Shown here piece by piece: positions 1-12,445 of a DNA stretch of 64,000 nucleotides (positions are counted from its first letter, which is position 1; the number at the start of each line of letters is the position of its first letter). Under the pieces are notes generated by a model. It had not been told where the DNA came from, did not search any database, and saw nothing but the letters and a program-made list of their open reading frames with translations. Source of the stretch: Nectonema munidae (Eukaryota; Nematomorpha; Nectonematoida; Nectonematidae); assembly GCA_030549495.1 (NCBI GenBank), contig JAUIRK010000297.1:62001-126000 (forward strand). Direction: 5' to 3'. Made by a program: the position numbers and the translations under genes.

Positions 1-71
1 TTTTGCTAACCCATTACTGCACCGCCTCCAATTTATGCTTAACTAACTTTCTAACTACTTTTTTACACAAG

Positions 72-1707
72 TCATCACAAAAGTCATGGAAATAGCTATG
101 GCAAGAGTTATGGCGATAAACACCACGACAGCTACAAGCACGGCAACAAAGGCTACAAGGATTCCGGGAGCTACAAAGACTACCACGATGACTCCTACAA
201 GCATAGCAAATGGGATCAAGGCCACAAGCATGGCATGCACAGTTACGGAAGAAAGTGGGACAAAGGTCACGAAGATCATGGCGGCTACTCTGATCACTAT
301 GGTGGACACAAGAAGGATTATGGCAAACAGTCTTACGGTATTCGTTCACTTTTTTCCCTCAAAGCGCACTTACTCCATAATCACAAAGCCTGATTTTTGC
401 TCTTATAATTTGGGAGGAAAAATGGGCTTAAGGAAAGAATGTAGGAGCAGTCAATTAAAAATGGTTAAATGAATGAAGCGGAAAATTTATGCGCAATATG
501 GACGATGTTAGAGCTTGTAGCAATAAGGAGTTCGATTTGGTAAAAGCACAAAACTAAGGTCAATATTTTTGAAGAAGGGTCTTAAAATAAATTATTCGCA
601 AAATAGAGCAGTTTCTAAAGAAACATTTTAATTTCAACAAAAATAAAATTTCAATTCATTTTATTTCAAAAAAATTTTTAATTGGAATGACAAAATTTAT
701 GTGGAATTTAACATTTACCTGGAAAAAAATTGAGAATTTGTTACTATTCAGGTTAGTGAATCGGCAAAAGAACTAGTGAAATATAATTGATTAGCTTATT
801 AGAAAACCATATACTTACGGATAATAATAATAATCATAGGCTTCGAAACCAAAGGCAGACACGGCAGCCAAAAAGTTTTAAGCCCGCCTTTACCAATTAT
901 AAGGAAATGATGCAAACTTTACACCCATTTCTTGTTTCAACCCTTTGACGACAAGAAATTTTTATGGCTAAACGCCTGCTTTATTTTTCAATGAAATTTC
1001 ATATACTTAAAGTAGATGGCTTCACTTCTTGGGCACATGTGTCACGCTGGTGCCCCTAGAGAATCCCTTGTGCATAATTTTAATATACCTGTCATATAGC
1101 GGTCATTTCTGACTTTGTGTGCAGTAGTTATTCCACTGTTAAATCTTAGTTTTTTTTCTCATACTATTTTTTTTATATTGTATAATTAATTTAAATGACA
1201 AATATAATTAATAAAACTTATTCTTCTTCCTTCTCTTATAACGCGTATTGAAGACCATCATTTTATTTTAAGCGATGAGTGACCAACTTAAAAGCTTTCT
1301 TCAATCATAAAAGTTTTTCATCAAACATTAATTAGCCCATGTAGCTGGTAAGACGACTTTTGAGTACCTTAAATTTGTCATCAAAAATGGTTCTTAACAA
1401 AAAACCTAGTTTCAAATAATATCGAAACTTAAGCTCTTGGCTTACGTTATAGTTATAAGTGTATCTTTTGTAAATAAAATCATTTTTTAGTTTTGTCTCA
1501 TCCTATCAAATCCTATTTATAGAGAAAACCCATAGTCTAATGTGTTTAATATTACATTTCATGAAAGAATAAGGGCAAATATATCAAAGTAGAGCAGCAT
1601 TGAAGAATTATTTTTTGGATTTAGGAAACAAAGACTACAGCAAGCATGGCTACCATGATTCCCATGACAAAGGACATGACAGCAAACACTACAAAAGCTA
1701 CCACTAA
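72..1707 (+). CDS. His/Gly/Tyr/Lys-rich low-complexity protein, last two exons
   Basis: Two exons are seen: 72-337 and 1625-1707. The first follows a pyrimidine-rich acceptor ending in ACAAG at 67-71 and ends at a GTATTC donor (338). The second follows TTTAG (1620-1624). The split Gly codon (G|GA) keeps the frame across the 1287-bp intron. The protein is built of short Lys, His, Gly, Tyr, Asp and Ser motifs (such as KSYGDKHHDSYKHG and GNKDYSKHGYHD) and ends in KSYH at a TAA (1705-1707). There are no Cys residues and no recognisable fold. The start and any signal peptide lie left of the window. Such composition is known from secreted structural, adhesive or metal-binding proteins of invertebrates, but no function can be assigned. 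A possible polyadenylation signal AATAAA lies at 1861-1866. Open frames over the same bases in other frames are shadows. Confidence 0.68.
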
Positions 1708-3640
1708 CTTCCTCCACCAATCAAATTCTTTCCTTTAACACGAGCCAAGTGTTTCTTCAAAATCATTTAAATGATGCAGAACAACCGCACGCTTACTCCC
1801 ACTTTGTTATGCCCAGAAGTTTCTATTTTAAAACCAAAGCCTTTTTTACTCTGATTTATAAATAAATTTTTTACTTCTTTCATTTGAATGTAAAGTAGGC
1901 AGTGGCGAATCCAGAAATTTCTTATAGGGGTGAGGGGGCGAAATCTATTTAAATTTTTTGCAATTTTGCTAAAAGTCTTCAGAGAATACGACATCTGTAT
2001 TATGTCTTTTCGAATCACTAATTACCTATGTTTTCATATTTTTAACATTTTTTTGCCATGAATAAATTGTAAAAAATTATTTTTTATACATGTAGGGGTA
2101 TACATTATTAAGGGTAATTTTCGAAGCCATTTTTCATAAGGGACCTAGGCCCATGAGGCCTTCTTACCCTCTATAATTATTTGTTTTAATTTGTGAAAAC
2201 AAAATTATATGTGATAAATTGGCAGTTTAAAGGTTGCGCACAGTATGCAAAATGTTGACATCTACCAAAAATTGTTAAAAAGATAAAAGTATATTCTGCA
2301 CATAAATAGCATTTTTGATATTATGAAATGATATTTGATAAAAATATCACAATTTTAATTTATGATAAAAAATTAACATAAATTAATCAAAAATGGAGAT
2401 TTAATTTATATTTGGACAAATTGGGTTATAGGTTTTTCGTAGCTTTAGGAAGATTTTTTATATGAATTTCAATTACCTGCAGCAAGTACTTCTTTTTTCT
2501 TCTTTGACGTAAACATCCTTCAAAAATTGACCTAAAGACTTCAAAAATTGACCTAACGATTTCAGAAATTTGACTTTATTTGTAAAAAAATTGAGCAAAA
2601 AAATGATCTTATAATCACTTTTTCCATTTATTTTTAATATTATTATTCTAAGAAGATAGGATATAATATTTTAAAGATTCTCTTTTGAAAAGGCGCGATC
2701 TTTGGACAAAAGTTTTTTATTCACTGGAATTTATCTTTCTCCTCTCCGTTGACTGTGATAGAGAAGAGCATATGTATATATCAGAGGTTTGACAATACCT
2801 TCAGGGAGATAACTAGTTAGACCTTATTTTCTTTTGGATCTTTATAATTTTTTCTTAGTTCATACTTTGCATCTTTTTTGCGAACTCATTAATTCTTGAA
2901 TGTACATTGTACATATGTGTTGTGAAGTGCACTATTGTCTTTTTTTCAATTAATTTTCTTATATAAGTATATAAAAGAATAAATTGATTTTCGTTTATAA
3001 ACTATAAAATTTTTGCACTTTTTAAAAGACATTGTCGCTTAGCACACTTTAACAAAATCTTTATGTACATTAAAACCTAATTTAAAAATAAAAACTTCAT
3101 CTCTATAACTACCAGTTTTAATATTTATCAAGGAATCTTGATTGAACTTATTCGACAGTCATATGCGACCACATTTGAACAAAAAACACTTCCTATCTTT
3201 CCATTAATTCGCCTCTCTTAACAAGTTAGATTGCATACTGCTTGTTGATTCCTTAACAAATTGTGTCGCCAGATGGTCATTGCATATATAAAGTTTTTTA
3301 CACATGTATACCCATTTTCAAATATGCTGAATTCAGTGGTGATATTTTTTGACACAATGGTCAAATTGTGTCAAACCGATTTTAAAATAAACTTATCTTA
3401 CCTAGAAATTTGAACATGCTTAATTTGATTCTAAAAATACTTTTGTCACTCTAGATTTAATTTGCGGTTGGTGTTTAACTTTGGTTAACTTGCGGTGAGA
3501 TATTTTTTTTATCATTTTGGAATAATTTTTGTCTCATTTAGTAAATCGGTGTTTCTCTATTTTATCATAACGGTATTTTTGTTCGTTTTATTTCTTGATG
3601 TAATAATGATTTTATCCATTTAATAAATAGGGATGTCAAA
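1708..3640. other. intergenic AT-rich region, no gene seen
   Basis: No coding region is supported. At about 2517-2572 a 21-bp unit around TTCAAAAATTGACCTAA is repeated about two and a half times. At 2776-2800 lies a reverse-complement copy of the hairpin-plus-ATATATA motif also seen at 18373-18400. Confidence 0.6.
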
Positions 3641-3649
3641 CTACTTCAC

Positions 3650-4250
3650 ATTATGCATATACTAATTGGAAAAACTAAGACCTGAAATGAACTGAGCATT
3701 GTAATAAAAAGATATTTTATTTAAAATATTATGAGATCATTTTCCGGCGTCTATCATTAATTTTATTTGCAGTTTGACAAATTTTTTTACAGTAATGGCC
3801 AAAACTTAGCCAAAAAGTGATATCTACATGGTAAAATTTTTTAAAATTATTTTACTTAAAATGTGAATAAATGTTTTGAAGAAAATTTTCAGGATGAAAC
3901 TATAAAATTTGATTAACATTTTCATATCCTAATTACGAAAACTGAATCCAAAAATGGAATCAGCATGGTTAATATATATTTAAATATAATATATGGTTTA
4001 AATAATATATTTTGTTGAGAATATAAATAACATTCTAGAAAATCATTTTTAGCCGTCGACCACAAATATGATTGACATTTTCACAACAACTTGCAAAAAA
4101 CTCATCAAAATAAAGTCAGCATGTTTATTTTATTAAAAAAAAATATCTATTTAAATTGTGGATAAATGTTTTGCGATACACTTTCTCAGACGTAAACCAA
4201 AAAATGACTCCAGAATTCAAATTGGCACGCTTGATTTGGTATAAATATAT
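3650..4250. repeat. degenerate tandem array, units about 150-190 bp
   Basis: Landmark strings recur in the same order: CAGCATGGTTAAT / CAGCATGTTTATT, GATAAATGTTTTG (twice), and GATTAACATTTTCA / GATTGACATTTTCA. This suggests about three diverged tandem units. Related wording (TGTCAAAAAT, GGTGATATT) occurs near 3340-3400 and 39830-40050. Unit boundaries are uncertain because the sequence is very AT-rich. Confidence 0.4.
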
Positions 4251-4256
4251 ATTCTA

Positions 4257-5525
4257 CTGTAAGTCCCCACGTATAATACGCACCCGTGTATAAAGCGTAC
4301 TCATTTTTTAGAGTTTCAATCAAAGGAAAACTCCTTATACCTGTGTATAATACACACCCACATTTTGAGATGACTATCAAAACAGATTTCCGATCGATTG
4401 CAATGTAAACGCATCATGCGATTGTTTATGAATAAATCAATAAAACACTTGTTCAAAGACTTTGTTGATCTCATTTGTTTTCTTTTATCATAAAATCAAA
4501 ATGCTTCATAGAAGTTCATACGACACTGCTTCTTCAAGTGATTGAATATACAGAGTCGAATGGTAATTGGTCTGCTGCCCGTAAATTTACGCTAAATGAG
4601 AGTAATGTGAGACAGTGGCGAACAAAAAAGACTATGTTGAACAAGATGCCAGGAAGAAACGTTCTAACAGAGGTGCACCAGCTTATTATCCAGAACTGGA
4701 GAAACAACTGGTGGACTATATTGCTGAGTGCCGTCAAAAAGTTCTAGCATTGAGTACTATTCAAATACGCATGAAAGCAAAATTGCTTGCTGAACCATTC
4801 AATCTGGCCAATTTTATTGCCTCCGGTAATTGGTGCTACACGTTCATGGCACGTCATGATTTGTTTATACGTTCAAGAACCCACATTGCGCAGAAATTAC
4901 CTGGTGATACGAAGAAAAGATCACGGCATTTCAACGATCCCTCATCAAGCGAGGCAAAGAGCTGAATCCACCTCTGTCTCTCATTGGCAATGCTGATCAA
5001 ACGCCACTTACTTTTGATATCCCGTCAAACTTTACCATCGAAAAAAAGGGACATCTTCTATATCAATTCAATCTACGGGTCATGAAAAAAGTCGATTCAT
5101 TGTGATGCTGACATGCATGTCTGATCGCACAAAACTTCCACCATACATCGTTTTTAAGAAAAAAGGCTACCAAAGGAAATGAAATTTCCTAGTGGTGTTA
5201 TTGTGTGTTCCCAACTAAAAGGATGGATGAATGAGGAATTGATGATGGAATGGGCAAATGTTGTGTTGATGAATCGTGCTGGGGGATTATTAAAAAAAGA
5301 CAACAGCCTGCTTGTTCTTGATGCTTTCAAGTGCCACCGAATCCCCGAGTTCATCAACCATTTACAAAAACAACACAAGACAGAGGGGTAATGTTGCACT
5401 ATCCGTGCATTGATGAAAAGCAATTTTAATTGGAAAGAAGTTGTTCAATGATATAATGCTTTCATATGTCAATCTTTTCTTGAATGCGATTATAGTTTGA
5501 GTATCGCACTATACGTGCATTGTAG
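4257..5525 (+). mobile_element. decayed pogo-superfamily DNA transposon (jerky-like transposase)
   Basis: Translation pieces in changing frames follow the family order. An N-terminal DNA-binding region (about 4530-4630, NWSAARKF and NVRQWR) is followed by a CENP-B-type HTH region (4640-4900, NRGAPAYYPELEKQLVDYI then SGNWCYTFMARHDL). Next come the DDE core with its first Asp in GNADQTPLTFDIP (about 4985-5030), TGHEKSRFIVMLTC, FPSGVIV, and the second Asp in SLLVLDAFKCH (about 5310-5340). The frame changes at least three times, so it is non-functional. The left flank (4260-4370) holds repeated TATAATACGCACCC-like strings typical of pogo ends. I could not find the matching right inverted repeat, so the right boundary is approximate. 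Confidence 0.75.
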
Positions 5526-5691
5526 CAAATACAGTCTATGCCTGCCTCCATAATACGAGTATATCTACAGGTAAGCGGCCATTTATTGCTAGAGGCCTTT
5601 TATTGCTACTCGTAAATCATGTCATCTTACTCTTTGATCTGTCTCCGCGCTGTCAAATTTGCGCTTTGATAGTGAGCCGTGATACTCTCTC

Positions 5692-6339
5692 TTCTTCTTC
5701 TTCTTCATCTACACCTTATCCCCTAGTTGGGGGTTGGCTTTGATCCTTTCTCTCCACAATTTTCTGTTGAGTGCATCTTTTTCATCTAGCCCAAGCTCCT
5801 GGAGTTTTTCTTTTAGCCCATCTTTCCATCTTTTTCGCTGTCTTCCTCTGCTTCTTTTGCCATCCACTCCTTTTTCCATCACTTGACGTACTGAATCCTC
5901 TTCTTTTTTCCTTAAAATATGTCCGTACCATCGCAACTTACTTCGCTCTGTTACCGCCAACACGCTTACCTCAACTCCTGTTCTTCTTCTAATTACTTCA
6001 TTTCTTATTTTGTCTTTCAGAGTTTTTCCCAGCATCATTCTCAGCATCTTCATTTCTGTGGTCAACAATCTCTTCTCTTCTTTCTTTTTGAGACTCCAGC
6101 ATTCACACCCATAGGACATTACAGGTCTAACCATTGTGGTATAAATTTTTGCTTTTAACTTCATCGGCATTGCTTTATCACATAGTACGGTTTTCACTTC
6201 TTTCCATTTCAACCAGCTCGCATTTATTCTTGATTGTATATCCCTTTCATAGCTTCCATTACACATAACTTGCGCTCCCAAATAAAGCAGGTGATATTTA
6301 AAGTGAATTATAGTTTGAGTATCGCACTATACGTTCATT
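5692..6339 (-). mobile_element. RTE-type LINE, 5'-truncated, with 16-bp TSDs
   Basis: The minus-strand frame 6281-5709 (190 codons) is the C-terminal part of an RTE-type reverse transcriptase: DIQSRINASWLKWKEV, VRPVMSYGCECWSL, MKMLRMMLGKTLKDKIRNE and LRWYGHILRKKEEDSVR. This is the usual region after the catalytic core. Almost no 3' UTR follows the stop, and the tail is (GAA)n (TTC repeats at 5692-5706), as RTE elements have. The TSD GCCGTRATACTCTCTC lies at 5676-5691 and 6340-6355 with one mismatch. The 5' junction (6307-6339) carries a near copy of 5489-5521. Confidence 0.85.
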
Positions 6340-6355
6340 GCCGTAATACTCTCTC

Positions 6356-8390
6356 CAACTTGCCCATCTCTCCTGTGTTATATTTTCTCTGTCCTTCTTA
6401 CAACATTGCAGTGCAACATTGAATTGAAACTTTGCAAATTTCATTCATCTCTTTTGCTTTTTACTAAGATCGTCAAAACGACGATCGATTACGAAGAAAT
6501 AGCCGAAGTTAAACGATTAACTGTATAATGAGGTTTTGCAAGCATAGCGAAAGCTTTAGTTCTCTTAATAACTTGATTTCAAAACCTTAGTTAGTTTTGT
6601 TAGAGTATCGATTTGGCTAGTTTATTTTTACATATATATACTTACCAAAATATTTTTTACATTTACTGCAGTAATTTTTCTCGCTCTCAAAGATAAAGCA
6701 TCCTTCACAGTTTTTAAATGCAAACTAGTTGAATAAAGTTAAATTCTTTTCTGTGTGTGCGCTGATTACTACCAAATTTTATATATCTCTATGAAATTTT
6801 TGTTTCTTAACTTTTGATAAATGTTTTTTATGATAAATATTTTAATTTTTTGATTTTGTTTATTGTTTTGTAATATTTTATAATTTTGAATTCAGCTTTA
6901 AATAATGTTCAAAAACTGATGTGAGAAATATTTTGTTATATAGTTGTAAATTTTACTGTAAATTTTACGTTTGGCTAAATTAAGGATTTTTCTAAGCTAG
7001 AGGTTTTAATTTCTAGATCACAATTCAAATTTGAGATAAATTAAGTTTTATTGTTCCAATAAAAATACAAAAAAGATAAAAACTTGAAATTCAGAAGCTG
7101 ATATAGGTTGCTTGAAAATGACTTTATATATTTTACCTAGTTACAATTCTGTTAATTAAAAAAAAGGTATAGCTTTTATTGAAGAGTGTAATTGCTTACT
7201 ATGTAAATATGTGAAACAGTTGTAATATCAACCTAAATTTTAAACTGTTGAACAGAAGTGAGTCAAATATTCCAATTCAAATAAATTAACGCTTATAATG
7301 TTATAAAATTAATACTATATATTAACCGTATAAAATTTTTTTCCATTAAATATTTATTGTTTTTAACCAGTTACTTTGCTATTTATTTTTTATTATACTA
7401 ATAACAAAATGACACTGATGTAATATCTATTTACATTTTACAAATAAGCTTCATTAAATCTTTTCGCACATTTTAAATCTTTGAGTTACGTTTTAAACTC
7501 TTTTAACTCAGCCAAAATATTGTTAACTTTATTATTTTAATTAGTGTAAAATATTTAAAGTAAGAGAAACCTTAAATTAAAAATTTTTAAAAGTTTTTTT
7601 TATTTTTGAGGCTAAACATAATACATATATAAAAAGTTTTCCTAATGTGTTTATTATTTATATATAATAGAAAGTTTAGTTCACGGCTACTTTTGTTTTT
7701 AACCATGGTTTTGGACAATTTAATATTTAGATGTTTTAACTACAAACTCTATGAAATAAAAAAAAGATACTCAAAATAAAATTCTAAAATACAGTATTGA
7801 TATAAAAAATTGTGATTGTGTAAGTAGGTAGGTAGATTTCAAAGCACTTTCCAGCGTGAGCTGATATGCTCATTGTGTAAGTATATCATATAAAAAATTT
7901 TTTTACTAAAACTAATAAACTATCACAAAAAATGAGGAGTAATCGTTAATCTAGTTATGTGGTTAATAATATTAAATGAGCACACACAAGTAAAAAAATT
8001 ACATTAAAGTATGAATTAAAACTTTATTTGAACAAAAATAAATTAGATGCCATTTCATTAAAAACAAAGTTTAAAGTTTCTTGATGTTATTTGTATGAAT
8101 CTTGTGTATAGAAGTTTCAGCGTTTGACAATGTTTCTTTAGATTTTTTGTGTAGATTTCCATACCACCCAAGAGGTACTACAACGTGGCACGCATTTTTT
8201 GAGTGGTCTCGCCTTGAGCCCTTATCCACTTTTTCTTCCATTTAGCAGTGTCTTCTAAAAATAGTAAATAATATAAAAATTTTGAAATAAATTTTTTTTA
8301 GTTACCTTGGATTCTTTTAAACATTATTAATTTCAGCTAATAATCAAATAATAAAATTAAAATAAATAAGTAAAAGTAAAAGCTAAATAT
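6356..8390. other. AT-rich intergenic region, no gene seen
   Basis: No supported coding sequence or inverted-repeat element. A SINE 3'-end fragment lies at 7826-7880. Confidence 0.6.
7826..7880 (-). repeat. SINE 3'-end fragment with GTAGGTAG tail
   Basis: GTAGGTAGGTAG is followed by ATTTCAAAGCACTTTCCAGC. Read on the minus strand this is a short tetranucleotide-tailed end that also occurs at 47041-47085 and 61502-61555, and it resembles the 3' end of the tRNA-derived SINE copies at 28955, 53064 and 13285. Confidence 0.5.
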
Positions 8391-9846
8391 TTACTTCAAG
8401 ATAGATTGCAAATTAAAAGAAGGAGTTTGATTTAAACATTGAAAGTTGACTTCATAGATATCGTCACAACTTTCAACTGAAGTTTTCTTGCAAGAGCTTA
8501 TGAGAGATGATATTCTTGAAAGAAAAAAATACAAGTTTCTCGTTCTGGCGTATTCGCTGTAAATATCTTCAATAATTTTTTCTTTTTCTTCACGTTTAAG
8601 GTCATTACCTCCATTCCAGTTGTATTTTGAGTTGACCTGTTCAATTTCAGCCATGTCTTTAAATAATTTTTCTTCGTTTTTGATAAAAAAAACTCCATTA
8701 GCTCCCAAACACTGACTCTTTCTGATTGAAGACTTGCATGTAATCTAAAAAAAAGTATATCCTTTGTAGAGCATTATTATTAAAACATATTTTAAACTTA
8801 CGAGTTATGAAAGCCTTCAACATGGTTATTTGTCCTGACTTTTTTTCCAAATACATTCCAAAGTAGAATTTTGTTATCAACTAACCAAGTATTCAAAATA
8901 AGCGAAAAATGGATCAATCGAGAAAGGGACCATCAACATCTTCATTTTACGATTTGCTACTTTTATCTAAGTTTATTAAAAATTTAAAACAAAATAATTA
9001 AATTTTAAATCTCTTTTACTTCCATTTGAGATAAAAAAGCTATTGAAAATTTTTAAATAAAGGAATGAACTGAATAGGATCAAAATGGAAAAATGAAAAT
9101 AGATCATGTAGTGGTGGGGAAAAAAAAAATATTGTGTATTAAAAACATGCTAAAAGTTAAAAAATTTTACATTTCTTGTAGCTGATATAATTGAAGTTTC
9201 AAAATCTCCAGTGACATTTCTAATTACATTTTCACAAACTACACTTTTCAAACAATCAAATACGTAACTTAAAATAAAGTTTTTAAATAAAATTTTAATT
9301 TTTTAGTTGAAAAGATTTTTGTGAAATACCTATAAGTTTCTTCTTTCTTATCGCATACAAACGCATAAAGGACTGGTACTTGAATATGATTGTGAAAGGT
9401 GTGTATTGTGATTATCTGATGAAAGAGATGTGGCGCCTTTTTAAAAGTACCATCAACAAAAATGGAGTCTATCTGTGAAATTTGGTTGATGTGATGTAAA
9501 GTTTTTCCATAAAAAACTAAGTTCCTTTTGTTTTCGTATTGAAAATCCATTTGCAAAAATCTTGAGCCGTTTGCTACAGTGTATTTTTCGGGAATGGAAA
9601 ATTCAAGGTTTTTCGGACAGGAAATTCTTTTTCTGCTTTTTCTTCTAAATAAATATAAACTATTAAGATACTTTTTAAAGATATGAAAAAAATACTTGTA
9701 TATTCTGTTAGAGCTTTTAAACGTTTCAAGTGCTTCTTTCTTGATATTAGATTTGAAGGCTACACTTCCTGCATCTAATTCATCATGATTATGAGGCACT
9801 CTTTTCAGGATTGCTTCATCTTCTTTGTTTAGAAATAATTTTCCTG
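8391..9846 (-). pseudogene. FLYWCH/MULE transposase gene remnant with three short introns
   Basis: Read on the minus strand. The end of a FLYWCH finger (KRVPHNHDE) follows a TTAACAG acceptor near 9847. The transposase core has VDGTFKKAPHLFHQIITIH (first Asp), PVLYAFVCDKKEETY, then VTGDFETSIISATRN (second Asp), NKILLWNVFG and RTNNHVEGFHNSLHASLQ. Three introns restore this order: about 59 bp near 9658-9717, 62 bp at 9268-9329 and 57 bp at 8745-8801. All are GT-AG and all keep frame. About 80 expected residues between the second Asp and NKILLWNV are not found, and the C-terminal part (8391-8708) needs a frame change, so I call it broken. The FLYWCH start upstream was not located. It could be a domesticated gene that later decayed or simply an intron-bearing MULE copy. 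Confidence 0.72.
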
Positions 9847-10204
9847 TTAATTAAAAAAATACTTTAGTTAAAAATACATATATATATATATATAAATTGT
9901 TGATTCTTCATTAGATTTAATAAATTGTTTAAATGAAACACTGGCAATCTGCAACCCAAAACTGCAAAAAAACATCTGCTTTTTGTTTATTAAAACAAAA
10001 GCTAAGATTTTTTGCAGAGAGAGAATGCAACAAAAACGAATGCTTTAATTCTTTTGAACTAGTTTATTTTCTAATATTTTTAATCTAATTAAGTTTTAAA
10101 TGTTTGTAAATATTTTTCAGTACCCAATATGCCCAAGAAAAGAATGTTAATAAACAATTCTGGCGTGTTTGAAAACACGTCGACGAATATATTATTTCTT
10201 TGTA

Positions 10205-11790
10205 CTACAAAATAAAATGCAGCTAAACTACATAGATATGGTTTAAGAGATAAATTTTTAGAATTTTTAAAAAGTTACATTTCCAATCGTCAACAATATG
10301 TTTTTGTAAATAACAGTGCGTCTAAGTATTCTAAATTAAATAAGGGTGTGCCACAAGGCTCTATCCTTGGCCCACTTTTATTTATTCTTTATGTTAATGA
10401 TATTTTTTCTCTTCAAAATTCTGATTTTACTCTTTATTTGTACGCTGATGATTGCACTATTTTGTATCGAAGTAAAAATCTTTTTTTAAATCAATATATT
10501 ATTAATAAGTTTCTCTCTGAATTTTATAATTGGTGTTGCACTAATGAGCTATATATAAATGTATCAAAGTCCAAATATATGATTTTCAGTAAGTTTAACA
10601 AAAATATTTGTCTTTTTTTAAAAATTGGAGAAAACTAAGAGGACGAATACTTATAATTATTTAGGAGTAACTATAGATTTTAATCTTAGTTTTTCAAATC
10701 ATTTCAATAATGTTTTAAAAGATACCTCAATAGCACTTGGCATGTTGTTCAAAATTAAAAATCTTCTTGATACTAAGACCAAAATAAATATTTATTATGC
10801 CCTTTTTCATTCTAAGATTCTTTACTCTAACTTTATTTGGTCTTCATCTAACGTGTCCAAACTCACAACATTACAGAAAAAACAAGACAGGGCTTTGAAA
10901 GTTCTATTCAATAGGGATGCTGAGTATATACGTAGTTTATATAAAATCCAGAATCTTTTACAAATTAGACAAATTCAATTATCCCTTTTTGTTCATAAAT
11001 GTATAAATCTAAAACATGAAATTAATTTTAATTATTGTGAAAATCGGCAGTTTCATCATCACAACTTACGCAACAAACACAATTTAACAAATATAAGATA
11101 CAAATTTGCCAAAAGTAATAAATTTTTTATTAAAAAGTCCATAAAAACCTGGAATAGCCTTCCCATTTGTATTAGGCTTCTGAAAAACACTTGTAGTTTC
11201 AAACGTAAATGTAAAAAATTTTTTATTTCAACTCGTTAGTGTCTTTGAGTATATTTATTACCCATACTATATTTTATATCTTTGAGATTTTGGTACTCGT
11301 GCTCTTTTGTATTTTTTTTTAGGTAATTCTTTTTCATATTCCCCTTCCAACCACAATGCATCTCTACATCCAGCATCAATTTTTCGCCAGTTCATCGCTT
11401 CTCTATCAGCAATAATTGATATTTGCTTTCTTCTCTCTTTTTTTACTTATGTATATATATATATATTTTGAAAATTATATGCTTTGTGAACATGTTTGAA
11501 AATTGTCTTTCTCCTATATTGATTTTAAAATTATACGTTTTGGAGTTTTTTTATCCTATTATATAACTGTTCCTCACTTCTTTTTTTGCCTTTATAATTA
11601 TTATCTGAATTTTTTCTCCAATTTTTTATATCATTTTTAAGTCCTGTTGTAAATATGAATTTAGTATAGTGTTCCTATTTTTTTATAGGTGTGACAATAA
11701 CCTATTTGGTTTGATCCACCATGCTGTGTTATTATTCTTATTCTTTTTCCCTCTTTTTTTTTTATTAAATAATAAATAAATAATTATTGA
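10205..11790 (+). mobile_element. LINE 3' half (CR1/Jockey-type), 5'-truncated
   Basis: The frame is open from about 10219 to 10638 and encodes palm motifs of a non-LTR reverse transcriptase: KGVPQGSILGPLLFILYVND and LYADDCTILY. One frameshift near 10625-10640 leads into 204 more codons (YNYLGVTIDFNLSFSNH, then the C-terminal region ending HNLRNKHNL, KTWNSLPICIR and SFKRKCKKF). The endonuclease and the first half of the RT are missing, as expected from 5' truncation. The 3' UTR is T-rich and ends in an ATTAAATAATAAATAAATAA tail near 11763-11782. No clear TSD was found. The exact clade cannot be fixed by eye. Confidence 0.82.
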
Positions 11791-12436
11791 TAATTATTGA
11801 TATATTTTAAATTTTATAATATAGAAGATAATTATCTCAAACACTTGGCGCAAAAGAATCCGTAGAACTTATATTGTTTTGAAATGAGATCAAATTTAGT
11901 TTAGATTTAAATTATTTTTAAGCTGATGTAGTATGAAGCTCGATTTTTCTCTTGACATAAAAGCATTTTATTTAATTTTTTAAATTGCATTATCGTTAAT
12001 CTGGTTACTGTGGAAAACTTACAAAAACCAAAAAGGTCCGAAACCAAAATGCCCGAATTCACTATGATCTAAAATATAGAAATACTTTATTTTGGATCCT
12101 CAAAATTTTGCAAAGGAAATTTTATTTTGTTCTAAATTTTTTTTACATTTGAACACTTGAATAGGCATGAGGATATTCTCACATAAATTGGTGTCTAAAT
12201 TTGTACGAAACCGTTCAGAAACGTAACCTACCATAGAGTTTAGAATGAAGTTAAGATTATCTTTATCCTAACCATGGTTTTTTTTCATATCTCAATTTAA
12301 GTAAATTTTTATATTGTAAATTCCATTTACTCTACATTGCAATAGCTAATTACTATATTCCCTTTGATACATTGATGATAGTAATTCACTTCTTTTCAGT
12401 TATGTCACGATTTTCATTTACCAAAATATAAAAAAA
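11791..12436. other. AT-rich intergenic DNA, nothing recognised
   Basis: No coding or repeat structure supported between the LINE tail and the MITE TSD. Confidence 0.55.
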
Positions 12437-12445
12437 TAAACTGAT

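Noticed and set aside
14-472. Three overlapping open frames (14-349 minus, 55-309 minus, 86-472 plus)
   Set aside because: They are shadows of the His/Tyr-rich exon at 72-337, whose frame is supported by splice sites and by a matching downstream exon.
5488-6340. 35-bp direct repeats as the TSD of the RTE LINE
   Set aside because: They do not abut the LINE on the left side; the 16-bp GCCGTRATACTCTCTC pair does and is the better TSD.
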